DNA of 64,000 nucleotides from an uncultured Eubacterium sp. (lineage in GTDB: Bacteria > Bacillota > Clostridia > Oscillospirales > Acutalibacteraceae): the NCBI RefSeq assembly GCF_934525195.1, contig NZ_CAKSZA010000004.1, positions 62,001 through 126,000 of the forward strand, given 5' to 3'. Shown in pieces: positions 24,023-32,724 of this stretch. Each line of letters starts with the position of its first letter. Within the stretch, counting starts at the first letter, position 1. Both the position numbers and the translations under genes were made by a program. The notes under the pieces were generated by a model, which saw nothing but the letters and a program-made list of their open reading frames with translations, made no database searches and was not told where the DNA came from.

Positions 24023-24163
24023 TACTTTTTAAAAAATAATCTAAATATTTTTTCCAACCTTTATAAATTTATACCTGATATTGTTGTGCAAAGTGCATAA
24101 ATTATACAATTTGTAAGTTGTGATGTAAGTTTTTAACTTTACAGCAGAATTTTTAAGATTTAA

Positions 24164-25144
24164 TCATTTTTTCTCTGTAAAGTAAATTTGCTTGCTATTT
24201 GTTGCTGTCAAAGTGCCCTCTGCACCCGGATTGCTGTCATTTAGCTTTTCTATAGCTGTTAAAGCTGTAAAGATCTTATCTTGTATACCGTTTGTTTCAC
24301 CGATTTTTATCGTTATACGATTATCATAAACAACATAGTTGCTGACAAGGCTTTCGGAATATACTGCCGTAATCTTTTTTAGCTTTAAATCAGCTATTGT
24401 TTGCATTATTTTTTGAAGATCTCCTACGAGTTCTTTGTTTGTTAATTCAGCTACTTTGCCCGGAACGGCATTTTCAAACGCTATCTTTTTTACTTCAATC
24501 CCTTTTTTTGGCACTGCTTTAACATTAGCTTCGAGAATTTTAAAGTTGTTGTCAAAATAAGTATAAGTGTTATTACTATTCTTTACATAATAAACATATT
24601 CAGGTTCAGTTATATTTACAACAACAGTTGACGGAAGTTTTCGAGTAATCTCTGCACTATAAACATAAGGTAAATTTTCTTGTAACTTTTGCGTTGCACC
24701 TTTTTTGTCGATAGTAAAAAGATTTTTTTCTTTCTCGATAGGCAAAACTGCAGTAATCTGCTGAGAAGTATATTTCTTTGCCCCGTTTACCTTGATGGTG
24801 TCAATTTTAAAGAACACACTTAAACTCAAAACGGTAACCACAACGGCAATAAGCAAAACTAATCCGATGGCTGTAAACGCAATTCTGAATTTCTTTTTCA
24901 GTTTACGCTTTTTCTTTACATTGACGCCTTGTTCTGCCTTTTGAACACCTTTTTTCTTTGGAAGTGTTTTTTTCTTTTTGTTTACTGTTTTTTTCTGATA
25001 GGTTTCTTGCTTTGGTTGATTTGAACGTTGCTGACCCTCACGATAAATCTTTGGAGGTTCAAGGTCAAAGAAGCCAAGTTCATCATTGAGCGGCTTCATT
25101 GCATCATTATTTTCTTTTTTTGGTATATTATTCTTTTTCATCAT
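24164..25144 (-). CDS. ftsQ: FtsQ/DivIB-type cell division protein
   Basis: A 326-residue bitopic septal protein that forms the FtsQLB scaffold and recruits septal synthases. It has a long basic cytoplasmic N-terminus of about 88 residues (VNKKKKTLPKKKG), one membrane helix at about 89-113, then an extracellular POTRA domain (FFKIDTIKVNGAKKYTSQQI) and a beta domain. The first Met codons overlap the end of murA by about 14-17 bases. Divergent in sequence but typical in layout. Confidence 0.88.
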   Translation of the reverse strand: MMKKNNIPKKENNDAMKPLNDELGFFDLEPPKIYREGQQRSNQPKQETYQKKTVNKKKKTLPKKKGVQKAEQGVNVKKKRKLKKKFRIAFTAIGLVLLIAVVVTVLSLSVFFKIDTIKVNGAKKYTSQQITAVLPIEKEKNLFTIDKKGATQKLQENLPYVYSAEITRKLPSTVVVNITEPEYVYYVKNSNNTYTYFDNNFKILEANVKAVPKKGIEVKKIAFENAVPGKVAELTNKELVGDLQKIMQTIADLKLKKITAVYSESLVSNYVVYDNRITIKIGETNGIQDKIFTALTAIEKLNDSNPGAEGTLTATNSKQIYFTEKK

Positions 25145-26393
25145 ACAACCTCTTTACATCAGCTCCAAGAGTTGAAAGCTGATTTTCGATACATTCGTAC
25201 CCTCTGTCAATATGATAAATATCCCTGACAGTTGATGTTCCCTCTGCCTTCAATGCCGCAATAACGACCGCAGCACCGCCTCGCAAATCCGTACATCTTA
25301 CATCTGCCGAATGAATATTTTTTACACCGTTTACAACGGCTATCCTGTCATTTACAGATATATCCGTGCCAAACAAATTCAGTTGCTCGGTATGCTTATA
25401 TCTATTTTCAAAAATTGTTTCCTTAATAATAGAAGTTCCCTTGGCAACAGAAAGTGCAGCCATAACAGGTGCTTGACAATCAGTCGGAAAACCAGGATAT
25501 GCCATAGTTTCTATTTTTTTAACTCTTTTAAGTCGTGGCGGAGCTTTGATGAACACCGAGTTTTTACCTGTCATAACCGTACAACCCATCTCATCAAAAA
25601 CGGGGATTGTCGGCATAATATGCTCAACCCGCAAATCATTAAGTTCAATGCTTCCGCCTGTAACAGCACAAGCAGACATCAGCGTTGTTGCCAAAATCCT
25701 GTCAGGAATAACTGTATGCTCTGTACTATGAAGCGATTTGACGCCCTCGACAACAATAGTCGGTGTTGAAATACCTGAGATTTTTGCACCTGCTTTATTA
25801 AGGAACAGAACCAAATCCGCTATCTCCGGTTCTCTTGCCGCATTGACAATGGTTGTTGTTCCCGGTGTTAAAACCGATGCAAGAATGATATTTTCTGTTG
25901 CACCAACACTTGGAAACGGCAAAACAATCTCTGCGCCTTTAACGTTATTTTTTGAGGCGCACACATTATGTCCATCGGTATAGACACGGTATCCAAGTGC
26001 TTTTAGACCTTTAAGATGCAAATCAATAGGGCGAAGTCCGATTTCGCAACCACCCGGAAGATATAAGCACGCATCACCCGTTCTTGAAGCAAGTGCGCCT
26101 AAGAAAATAATCGATGAGCGAAGTTCTTTCATATATTCCTCAAGGATGTTATTGCGAATAATATTTGACGCATCAACGATAAGCGTGTCATCATTTCGTG
26201 TGACCCTTGCTCCGAGATAGCGTAAAATATTTACGGTTACTTCAACATCCGAAAGACGTGGGCAATTATGTAAAACCGTAATTCCGTCAACAAGAATACA
26301 GGCTGAAAGAAGCGGAAGTACACCGTTTTTTGCACCGTGAACAGAAATAGTGCCATCTAATTTTTTCCCGCCTTGAATTTGCAAATATTTCAT
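25128..26393 (-). CDS. murA: UDP-N-acetylglucosamine 1-carboxyvinyltransferase
   Basis: Transfers enolpyruvate from PEP to UDP-GlcNAc, the first committed step of peptidoglycan synthesis. It has 421 residues. The catalytic Cys lies in LPGGCEIGLRPIDLH near residue 115, and VHGAKNGVLPLL is the N-terminal substrate loop. The conserved DLRGGAAVVIAALKAEG segment is near the C-terminus. It sits between murG and ftsQ, a location seen in several Clostridia. Confidence 0.97.
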   Translation of the reverse strand: MKYLQIQGGKKLDGTISVHGAKNGVLPLLSACILVDGITVLHNCPRLSDVEVTVNILRYLGARVTRNDDTLIVDASNIIRNNILEEYMKELRSSIIFLGALASRTGDACLYLPGGCEIGLRPIDLHLKGLKALGYRVYTDGHNVCASKNNVKGAEIVLPFPSVGATENIILASVLTPGTTTIVNAAREPEIADLVLFLNKAGAKISGISTPTIVVEGVKSLHSTEHTVIPDRILATTLMSACAVTGGSIELNDLRVEHIMPTIPVFDEMGCTVMTGKNSVFIKAPPRLKRVKKIETMAYPGFPTDCQAPVMAALSVAKGTSIIKETIFENRYKHTEQLNLFGTDISVNDRIAVVNGVKNIHSADVRCTDLRGGAAVVIAALKAEGTSTVRDIYHIDRGYECIENQLSTLGADVKRLYDEKE

Positions 26394-26438
26394 AAAACCA
26401 CCTATGGCAGTTTATGAACTATTCAAGCAAAATGTTAA

Positions 26439-27572
26439 TTATTTCGCAAGAGAAAGAATAATATCGGCAATTCTTTCACGAGAATCAAGAATTGCCATAG
26501 ACTTTGCATTCTTTTCTATATCCGCAAGTTCTGCTTTATCACTTATAAGTTCATTCATTAGTGATTTGAGTGAGTCTGTTGTCAAATCCTTTTCACGCAA
26601 AATTCTTGCCGCATTGCGATTTACAAGAGCCATTGCGTTGTGGAACTGATGATTTTCGGCAACATACGGAGATGGAATAAGGATTGACGCTTTGCCCATT
26701 GCCTCAATTTCGGACAAAGATGAAGCACCTGCTCTTCCGATTACTAAATCAGCGGCAGCCATACAAGTGTCCATATTGTCAATGTAAAGTCTAACTTCTG
26801 CGTTGCCTTTATAATATATATTTTCGGCTCTTTTTGTAAAGCCGTTTGCTTCAAATTTTTCAAGATATTCCTTGCCGTTTGTGCCTACTGAATGAATATG
26901 ATAAACGTCATTCTTTTCGGCATCTTCAAGGATGATATCAAACATTGCTTCATTCAGCGGAGCTGCACCGAGTGAACCGCCAAACGACAAAACAAGAGGC
27001 TTATCGTCTGCAATACCCAGTTCGATTCTTGCCTCAAACTTTGATTTTTTAAGCAGTTCGCCTCTTACAGGAAGTCCTGTGATTACAACATCACACTTAG
27101 CTTCCATATGATTTGCTGCGTCCTCAACGGTAAGCATAACCTTGTCCACTTTTTTTGCAAGTTGTTTATTAGTGATACCTGGAAAAGCATTTTGCTCGTG
27201 AATACAAGTCGGAATATGAAGCTTTGCAGCCTCATCGAGAACAGGACCTGAAACATAACCGCCAAAACCTATAACTACATCCGGTTGAAAATCCTTGATG
27301 ATGTTTTTTGATTCTTTTTCAGACTTCAAAAGCTTGCCGACGGTTTTTACATTTTCAACAATAGCTTTTGGTGAAAAAGAACGCTTAAAGCCATTGATGT
27401 CGATAGTTTTAAACTCAAATCCCGCATTCGGTACAAGTCTTGATTCCATATGGTCAGCAGTACCGATAAACATAATTTCGCAATCAGGATGTTGTTCTTT
27501 GATATATGATGCAACGGCAAGTGCAGGATTTATATGACCCGCAGTGCCTCCGGTTGCAAATAAAAGCTTCAT
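26439..27572 (-). CDS. murG: UDP-GlcNAc:undecaprenyl-P-P-MurNAc-pentapeptide N-acetylglucosaminyltransferase
   Basis: Converts lipid I to lipid II at the inner membrane face. The 377 residues form the GT28 two-domain fold. Motifs are FATGGTAGHINPALAV at the start, GFGGYVSGPVL, HEQNAFPGITNKQL, the second-domain SFGGSLGA and VIGRAGASSLSEIEAMG. It is 10 bases after ftsW. Confidence 0.97.
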   Translation of the reverse strand: MKLLFATGGTAGHINPALAVASYIKEQHPDCEIMFIGTADHMESRLVPNAGFEFKTIDINGFKRSFSPKAIVENVKTVGKLLKSEKESKNIIKDFQPDVVIGFGGYVSGPVLDEAAKLHIPTCIHEQNAFPGITNKQLAKKVDKVMLTVEDAANHMEAKCDVVITGLPVRGELLKKSKFEARIELGIADDKPLVLSFGGSLGAAPLNEAMFDIILEDAEKNDVYHIHSVGTNGKEYLEKFEANGFTKRAENIYYKGNAEVRLYIDNMDTCMAAADLVIGRAGASSLSEIEAMGKASILIPSPYVAENHQFHNAMALVNRNAARILREKDLTTDSLKSLMNELISDKAELADIEKNAKSMAILDSRERIADIILSLAK

Positions 27573-27582
27573 AATTTCTACC

Positions 27583-28839
27583 TCAATAATTTTTAGTATT
27601 TACCTTACGAGAAATCGACAAAACAACGCCCATTTCAAAGCAAAGCATAAGCAATGATGTACCGCCGTATGAGAAAAACGGCAATGCAATACCTGTGTTT
27701 GGAATTGTATCGGTTACAACAAGAATGTTAAAAATTGTTTGAATTGCAACCTGCGCAACAATTCCGATTACAACAAGTGAAGAAAATCTATCTTCGCATC
27801 TCTGGGCAATTTTGACGCCTCTCCAAAAAAGAATTCCGAAAAGTCCAATGATTAAAGTTGCACCAACGAAGCCGAGTTCTTCGCACACAACTGCAAAAAT
27901 AAAGTCGTTTTGCGGCTCGGAAACATAAAGATATTTCTGTTTTGAATTGCCCAATCCTACTCCCCAAAATCCACCTGAACCAATAGCATACAGTGAATTG
28001 TTGGTTTGCCATCTCAGTCCGCGTGGTTCAAAAGCTTTATCTGTCCACGCTCTGATACGATTTCCCTGATATCCCGGAAGAACATCCGGATTTTTTATTA
28101 CGATAATTGCAACGACTGCAACAAAGCATAATCCCGCAACATAATATTCCCATCGAGTGCCACCGCAGAACATCAGTGCAAGACCAATCATGAATACAAG
28201 CAGTGTACACGAAAGATGGTTTTCCATATAAATCAGCACACAACAAGTGCCAATCAAGAGAGCCGGAAACAAAACTCCCTCTTTAAAATTCTTCATTTTT
28301 CTGTAATTTTTACTTATATAACCTGCCAGCACAAGTATCAGTGCAAATTTTGCAATATCTGACGGCTGAACTGTAATCGGGCCTAACGGTATCCAACGCT
28401 TGAATTCCTCTCCGTTTCGTACTATATCAACATGATAAAACAAAACAAGGACAAGCAAAAAAACAGCAATTCCGTAAAGTGGTTTTTCTATTACTTTAAG
28501 GAACTTATAGTTCAATTTTGACACAAGCAACATCAAAATTACGCCTGCAACAGCAAAAATGAGCTGACGTTTAAAATAATAATAGGAGTCACCTTCGTTT
28601 TGAAGTGCATAGGGATATGTTGCCGAAAACAACATTATAAGCCCGATTGTTACAAGGGCAAGTGTTGCGGCAAAAAACGGCAAATCAAAGCCGCCGTTAG
28701 CAACAAAAAATGACAAGCCCGAATTTTTATCAAACGGATTTTTAGGTTGCTTTTTTGATTTTTTTCGCCTTGGCTGTTCTTCAAAGTTTTCATTTTGTCT
28801 TGAAGAACGGCGTGGAGGCTCTAAATCTCTTCCTGCCAT
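27583..28839 (-). CDS. ftsW: SEDS-family peptidoglycan glycosyltransferase FtsW
   Basis: A polytopic membrane polymerase that works with the septal transpeptidase. It has 418 residues. The basic, Arg-rich cytoplasmic N-terminus (residues 1-45) precedes about ten membrane helices. The SEDS signature NTGIALPFFSYGGTSLL is near the C-terminus, and the loop with KRWIPLGPITVQPSDIAK carries the conserved Asp region. The gene lies between mraY and murG, where murD normally also sits. Confidence 0.95.
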   Translation of the reverse strand: MAGRDLEPPRRSSRQNENFEEQPRRKKSKKQPKNPFDKNSGLSFFVANGGFDLPFFAATLALVTIGLIMLFSATYPYALQNEGDSYYYFKRQLIFAVAGVILMLLVSKLNYKFLKVIEKPLYGIAVFLLVLVLFYHVDIVRNGEEFKRWIPLGPITVQPSDIAKFALILVLAGYISKNYRKMKNFKEGVLFPALLIGTCCVLIYMENHLSCTLLVFMIGLALMFCGGTRWEYYVAGLCFVAVVAIIVIKNPDVLPGYQGNRIRAWTDKAFEPRGLRWQTNNSLYAIGSGGFWGVGLGNSKQKYLYVSEPQNDFIFAVVCEELGFVGATLIIGLFGILFWRGVKIAQRCEDRFSSLVVIGIVAQVAIQTIFNILVVTDTIPNTGIALPFFSYGGTSLLMLCFEMGVVLSISRKVNTKNY

Positions 28840-28869
28840 AATTGACTCCTTTCGCAGATTTTTTACTGA

Positions 28870-29913
28870 TTACTGACCAAAATACATAAGCACAAGTGCG
28901 ATTGCACATCCAACTGCATTTACGATTGAAAATACAACACAGATTTTCTTTTCTTTCCATCCGCACATCTCAAAATGGTGATGAATAGGTGCCATTTTGA
29001 AAATACGCTTGCCGTGAGTTATTTTGAAATATCCGATTTGAATAATATCACTCATAGTTTCGCCAACATAAACAAGACCGATGAGCACAAGCAAAAGCGG
29101 GCATTTGATTGCAAAACCAAGTGCAGTTACAAGTCCGCCGAGGAAAAGCGAGCCTGTGTCGCCCATAAATGTTTTTGCCGGGTTCCAGTTCCAGCAAAGA
29201 AAGCCCAAAACTCCACCCAAAAGTGCAGATGAAATAATGCCAAGTCCTGCAAATTTGAGCATTACCGAAGCAATAATAAATGTGATTGCAACCGTAAATG
29301 TTACGCTTGAGCAAAGACCGTCAATACCGTCAGTGAGGTTTACACTGTTTACACAACCAACGATGATGAAAATCGAAACAAGCCAAAAAACAACGCCTGT
29401 GATGAAATTCTTTTCAAAATTTACATTACCGATAAAAGGCAAATACCAAACTGTATTGTGCGAAAGCCAAAGAGTTGCTGTATAACCGAGTGCCATAACG
29501 ACCTGACCGAATGACTTTTGCTTTGCAGTTAAGCCCTCATTTCTTTTGAGCTTAATTTTGATGAAATCATCGGTAAATCCGATAACACCGCAGCCAAATG
29601 CCAAGCAAAGACCTGCGATGATAAGCACCTTATCTCTGCCGACAAGAACAGAAGCATAGTCGCTTTCAAGTTTACCGCCTGCAAGAGTGAACGAAACTGC
29701 ACCGATAACAAATGCAACGATAATACCGATGATAAACATCAAACCACCCATATTTGGAGTGCCTTGCTTTGACTTGTGCCAAGAAGGACCGATGTCCAAA
29801 ATGGTTTGACCGAATTTTAATTTACGAAGCCACGGAATGATTACAAAACCCAATCCGGCTGTAACGCCAAAGGCTATAACAGCGGTTATAATATATGCAA
29901 CAGTAATGCTCAT
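28870..29913 (-). CDS. mraY: Phospho-N-acetylmuramoyl-pentapeptide-transferase
   Basis: Moves phospho-MurNAc-pentapeptide onto undecaprenyl phosphate, making lipid I. The 347-residue protein has about ten membrane helices with family motifs DDFIKIKLKRNEGL, NLTDGIDGL, FMGDTGS and APIHHHFE. The ATG at 29913 shares a base with the murF stop (TAATG) and has GGAG six bases upstream, so it is preferred to an ATG four codons earlier. Confidence 0.97.
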   Translation of the reverse strand: MSITVAYIITAVIAFGVTAGLGFVIIPWLRKLKFGQTILDIGPSWHKSKQGTPNMGGLMFIIGIIVAFVIGAVSFTLAGGKLESDYASVLVGRDKVLIIAGLCLAFGCGVIGFTDDFIKIKLKRNEGLTAKQKSFGQVVMALGYTATLWLSHNTVWYLPFIGNVNFEKNFITGVVFWLVSIFIIVGCVNSVNLTDGIDGLCSSVTFTVAITFIIASVMLKFAGLGIISSALLGGVLGFLCWNWNPAKTFMGDTGSLFLGGLVTALGFAIKCPLLLVLIGLVYVGETMSDIIQIGYFKITHGKRIFKMAPIHHHFEMCGWKEKKICVVFSIVNAVGCAIALVLMYFGQ

Positions 29914-31265
29914 TATTTTCTCCATCCTTTATATACAGTATTTATTACATCCTCAAGTTTCATACCTCTTGAACCTTTGAATAAAACAGCGTCGCCTTTT
30001 TTCGCTATACTCAAAAGCATTTCCGACAATTTTTCTTTATCATCAAACAAAAATGCGTTTCCTGCTCCGCCTTGCTTTGCACCGTCAACATAAAACTTTG
30101 CATCATCGCCAAAAGCAAGAAGATAATCAATTTTATTTTCGGCAACCGCCTTGCCAACATCGGTATGAGCGATTTCGGAATAATTGCCAAGTTCAAGCAT
30201 ATCACCCAAGACAGCAATTTTTTTATTACCTTTTATATCGCTCAAAGTTTTAAGTGCGGCACGCATTGAATCCGGAGAAGCATTGTAGCAATCTTCGATT
30301 GACGTTATGCCGTCAATGTCAACAACCTTTTGGCGCATACCTGCAGGAACATAATTTGCAAGAGCATCTGCCGATTGTTGAGCGTCTATATCAAGAAAAT
30401 ATCCAACAGTAAAAGCCGCAAGAGCATTGTACACATTATGTATTCCGATTGTCGGAATAGAAATATGCTGTTTTTTGCCGTAATATGCAACATCAAATGA
30501 TGTTGAATTATCTGCTTCAACAATGTTTTCCGCCTTGAATTCACCGTTTTTAATTCCGTAAAAAACAACCTTATGGTGTTCATCCTTTACGGATTGAAGC
30601 ATATCATTGTCGCCGTTCAAAATGAGAGGTGCACCCTCTGCAAGTCCCTCGCAAAGTTCAAGCTTCGCCTTTAGAATTCCCTCACGAGAGCCAAGATTTT
30701 CAATATGCGAAACTCCGACATTTGTAATAAGTCCGATTGTCGGCTTAACCTCATTGACAAGTCGAGAGATTTCGCCAAAATGGTTCATACCCATTTCTAT
30801 AACCGCTGCCTCGATGCTGTTGTCAATTTGGAACAACATTTGAGGAACGCCGATTTCGTTATTGAGATTTCCAAGAGTTTTGATTGCATTATACTTTGCC
30901 GACACAACAAGGTGAGTGAACTCCTTTGTTGTTGTTTTGCCGACCGAGCCTGTCAAACCGATTACAGGAATGTCAAACTTTGAACGATAATATCCCGAAA
31001 GGCTGAGCATAGCCTTTGATGTATCGGCAACCTTGATATATGCACCGTTCGGCTCGATATCGGAATGAATCATCACGGCAGATGCTCCGAGTGAAAGTGC
31101 CTCGTCTGCGAATTGATGAGCGTCAAAGCGTTCACCCTTAATACATATAAAAAGGCAACCCTTTGTGATTTTTCTTGTATCTATGCACACCGAATCAAAT
31201 TCGGCATCTTTGTTATATGTTGCACCCAAATACGGTGCAATTTCTGATAATTTCAGTTTTTCCAT
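29913..31265 (-). CDS. murF: UDP-N-acetylmuramoyl-tripeptide--D-alanyl-D-alanine ligase
   Basis: Adds D-Ala-D-Ala to UDP-MurNAc-tripeptide. It has 450 residues with the three-domain Mur ligase layout. The ATP loop is GLTGSVGKTTTKEF, and the central-domain NLNNEIGVP and C-terminal YNASPDSMRAAL segments are seen. Start and stop overlap the neighbours by one base (TAATG), showing tight coupling with murE and mraY. Confidence 0.97.
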   Translation of the reverse strand: MEKLKLSEIAPYLGATYNKDAEFDSVCIDTRKITKGCLFICIKGERFDAHQFADEALSLGASAVMIHSDIEPNGAYIKVADTSKAMLSLSGYYRSKFDIPVIGLTGSVGKTTTKEFTHLVVSAKYNAIKTLGNLNNEIGVPQMLFQIDNSIEAAVIEMGMNHFGEISRLVNEVKPTIGLITNVGVSHIENLGSREGILKAKLELCEGLAEGAPLILNGDNDMLQSVKDEHHKVVFYGIKNGEFKAENIVEADNSTSFDVAYYGKKQHISIPTIGIHNVYNALAAFTVGYFLDIDAQQSADALANYVPAGMRQKVVDIDGITSIEDCYNASPDSMRAALKTLSDIKGNKKIAVLGDMLELGNYSEIAHTDVGKAVAENKIDYLLAFGDDAKFYVDGAKQGGAGNAFLFDDKEKLSEMLLSIAKKGDAVLFKGSRGMKLEDVINTVYKGWRK

Positions 31266-32704
31266 TATTTGTTAAGTTCCTCTAAAACCTCTGCAACAAC
31301 TTCTCTTTCGTCAAAATGAATTGTGCCTGTCGGGAGAATTTGGTATGTTTCGTGTCCTTTGCCGGCAAGGAGAATTATATCATCCTTTTTCGCATTTTTC
31401 ATTGCCCACGCAATAGCTTCTTTTCTATTTTCAACAACCTCATAAGGAGTTTTGCTGTCCTTCATTCCCTCAAGAATGTCTTTGATAATGTCGCTTGGAT
31501 TTTCGCTTCTTGGGTTATCGGAAGTTACAACGCAGAAATCAGACAAGTCAGCTGCGATTTTACCCATCTTTGGACGCTTGGTTTTATCTCTGTCACCGCC
31601 GCAACCAAAGACCGTAACAACTCTGCCCTTTGCGATTTCCTTTAAGGATGAAATAATATTTTCAAGCCCGTCAGGTGAATGAGCATAGTCAATAATAACA
31701 GTATAATCCTGATTTGGTGTTGGCACAACTTCAATTCTGCCTTTTACACCGTTTGATTTGCTTATTGCTTCAAGCACGTCTGTAAAATCAACTCCGAGCG
31801 TGAGTGCCACAGATGTTGCACAAAGTGAATTATACACACTGAATCTGCCCGGAATAGGACAATTAACTCTGCCGATTTTTTCGCCGATGAGGTCGTATTT
31901 TACGCCTTCCGATGAAAAACGAACATTTCTTGCCGTGTAATCTGCTTTCATATTGTCAACACCGTAAGTTACAACCTTGCAGTCGCAACCGTCAACAATT
32001 TTAATTCCGTACTTATCATCAATATTTGTTACGGCAATATCACAAGCTTTGAATAAAAGCTTCTTTGCTTCAAAGTAATTTTCCCAAGTTTTGTGATAAT
32101 CGAGATGATCCTGTGTGAGATTTGTGAATGCACCGATATAGAAATGTATTCCCTCTACTCTGCCTTGAGCAAGAGCCTGTGATGAAACTTCCATAATGCA
32201 ATACTCACAGCTTGCATCAACCATTTTTCTGAAAAGTGACTGAAGTTCGTATGGATCAGGTGTGGTGTAGTGTGCAGGGTAAATCTCATCACCAACCATA
32301 TTTTGAACCGTGCCGATAAGACCACATTTTTTACCGACATTTTCAAGAATTTGCTTAATCAAAAATGTTGTGGTTGTTTTGCCGTTTGTGCCTGTAAGTC
32401 CTATAAGTTTTAGACTATCGGCAGGATTACCGAAAAACGAAGCACATATAGGAGAATAAGCCTTGCGTGTATCATCAACAATAACCTGATTTGCAAGACC
32501 CAAATCGTGGTCGCACACAACTGCAACTGCACCTTTTTTGAGCATTTCCTCTGCAACCGAATGGCCGTCAAACGATGCACCCTTTATGCAAACAAAAAGG
32601 TAGCCTTCTTCGACCTGACGGGAATCGGCCGTTACATCCTTTACTTCAACATCCTTATATTCATTTTTTACCTTTACATCTTTTAAAACCTGTGAAAGTT
32701 TCAT
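31265..32704 (-). CDS. murE: UDP-N-acetylmuramoyl-L-alanyl-D-glutamate--2,6-diaminopimelate ligase
   Basis: Adds the third residue of the stem peptide. It has 479 residues. The ATP loop is GLTGTNGKTTTTFLI. The C-terminal motif DNPRSENP is the DNPR signature of enzymes that use meso-diaminopimelate, so the wall is predicted to be of the mDAP type. It is coupled to murF by a one-base overlap. Confidence 0.97.
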   Translation of the reverse strand: MKLSQVLKDVKVKNEYKDVEVKDVTADSRQVEEGYLFVCIKGASFDGHSVAEEMLKKGAVAVVCDHDLGLANQVIVDDTRKAYSPICASFFGNPADSLKLIGLTGTNGKTTTTFLIKQILENVGKKCGLIGTVQNMVGDEIYPAHYTTPDPYELQSLFRKMVDASCEYCIMEVSSQALAQGRVEGIHFYIGAFTNLTQDHLDYHKTWENYFEAKKLLFKACDIAVTNIDDKYGIKIVDGCDCKVVTYGVDNMKADYTARNVRFSSEGVKYDLIGEKIGRVNCPIPGRFSVYNSLCATSVALTLGVDFTDVLEAISKSNGVKGRIEVVPTPNQDYTVIIDYAHSPDGLENIISSLKEIAKGRVVTVFGCGGDRDKTKRPKMGKIAADLSDFCVVTSDNPRSENPSDIIKDILEGMKDSKTPYEVVENRKEAIAWAMKNAKKDDIILLAGKGHETYQILPTGTIHFDEREVVAEVLEELNK

Positions 32705-32724
32705 TTTCTCACTCCTATATATTA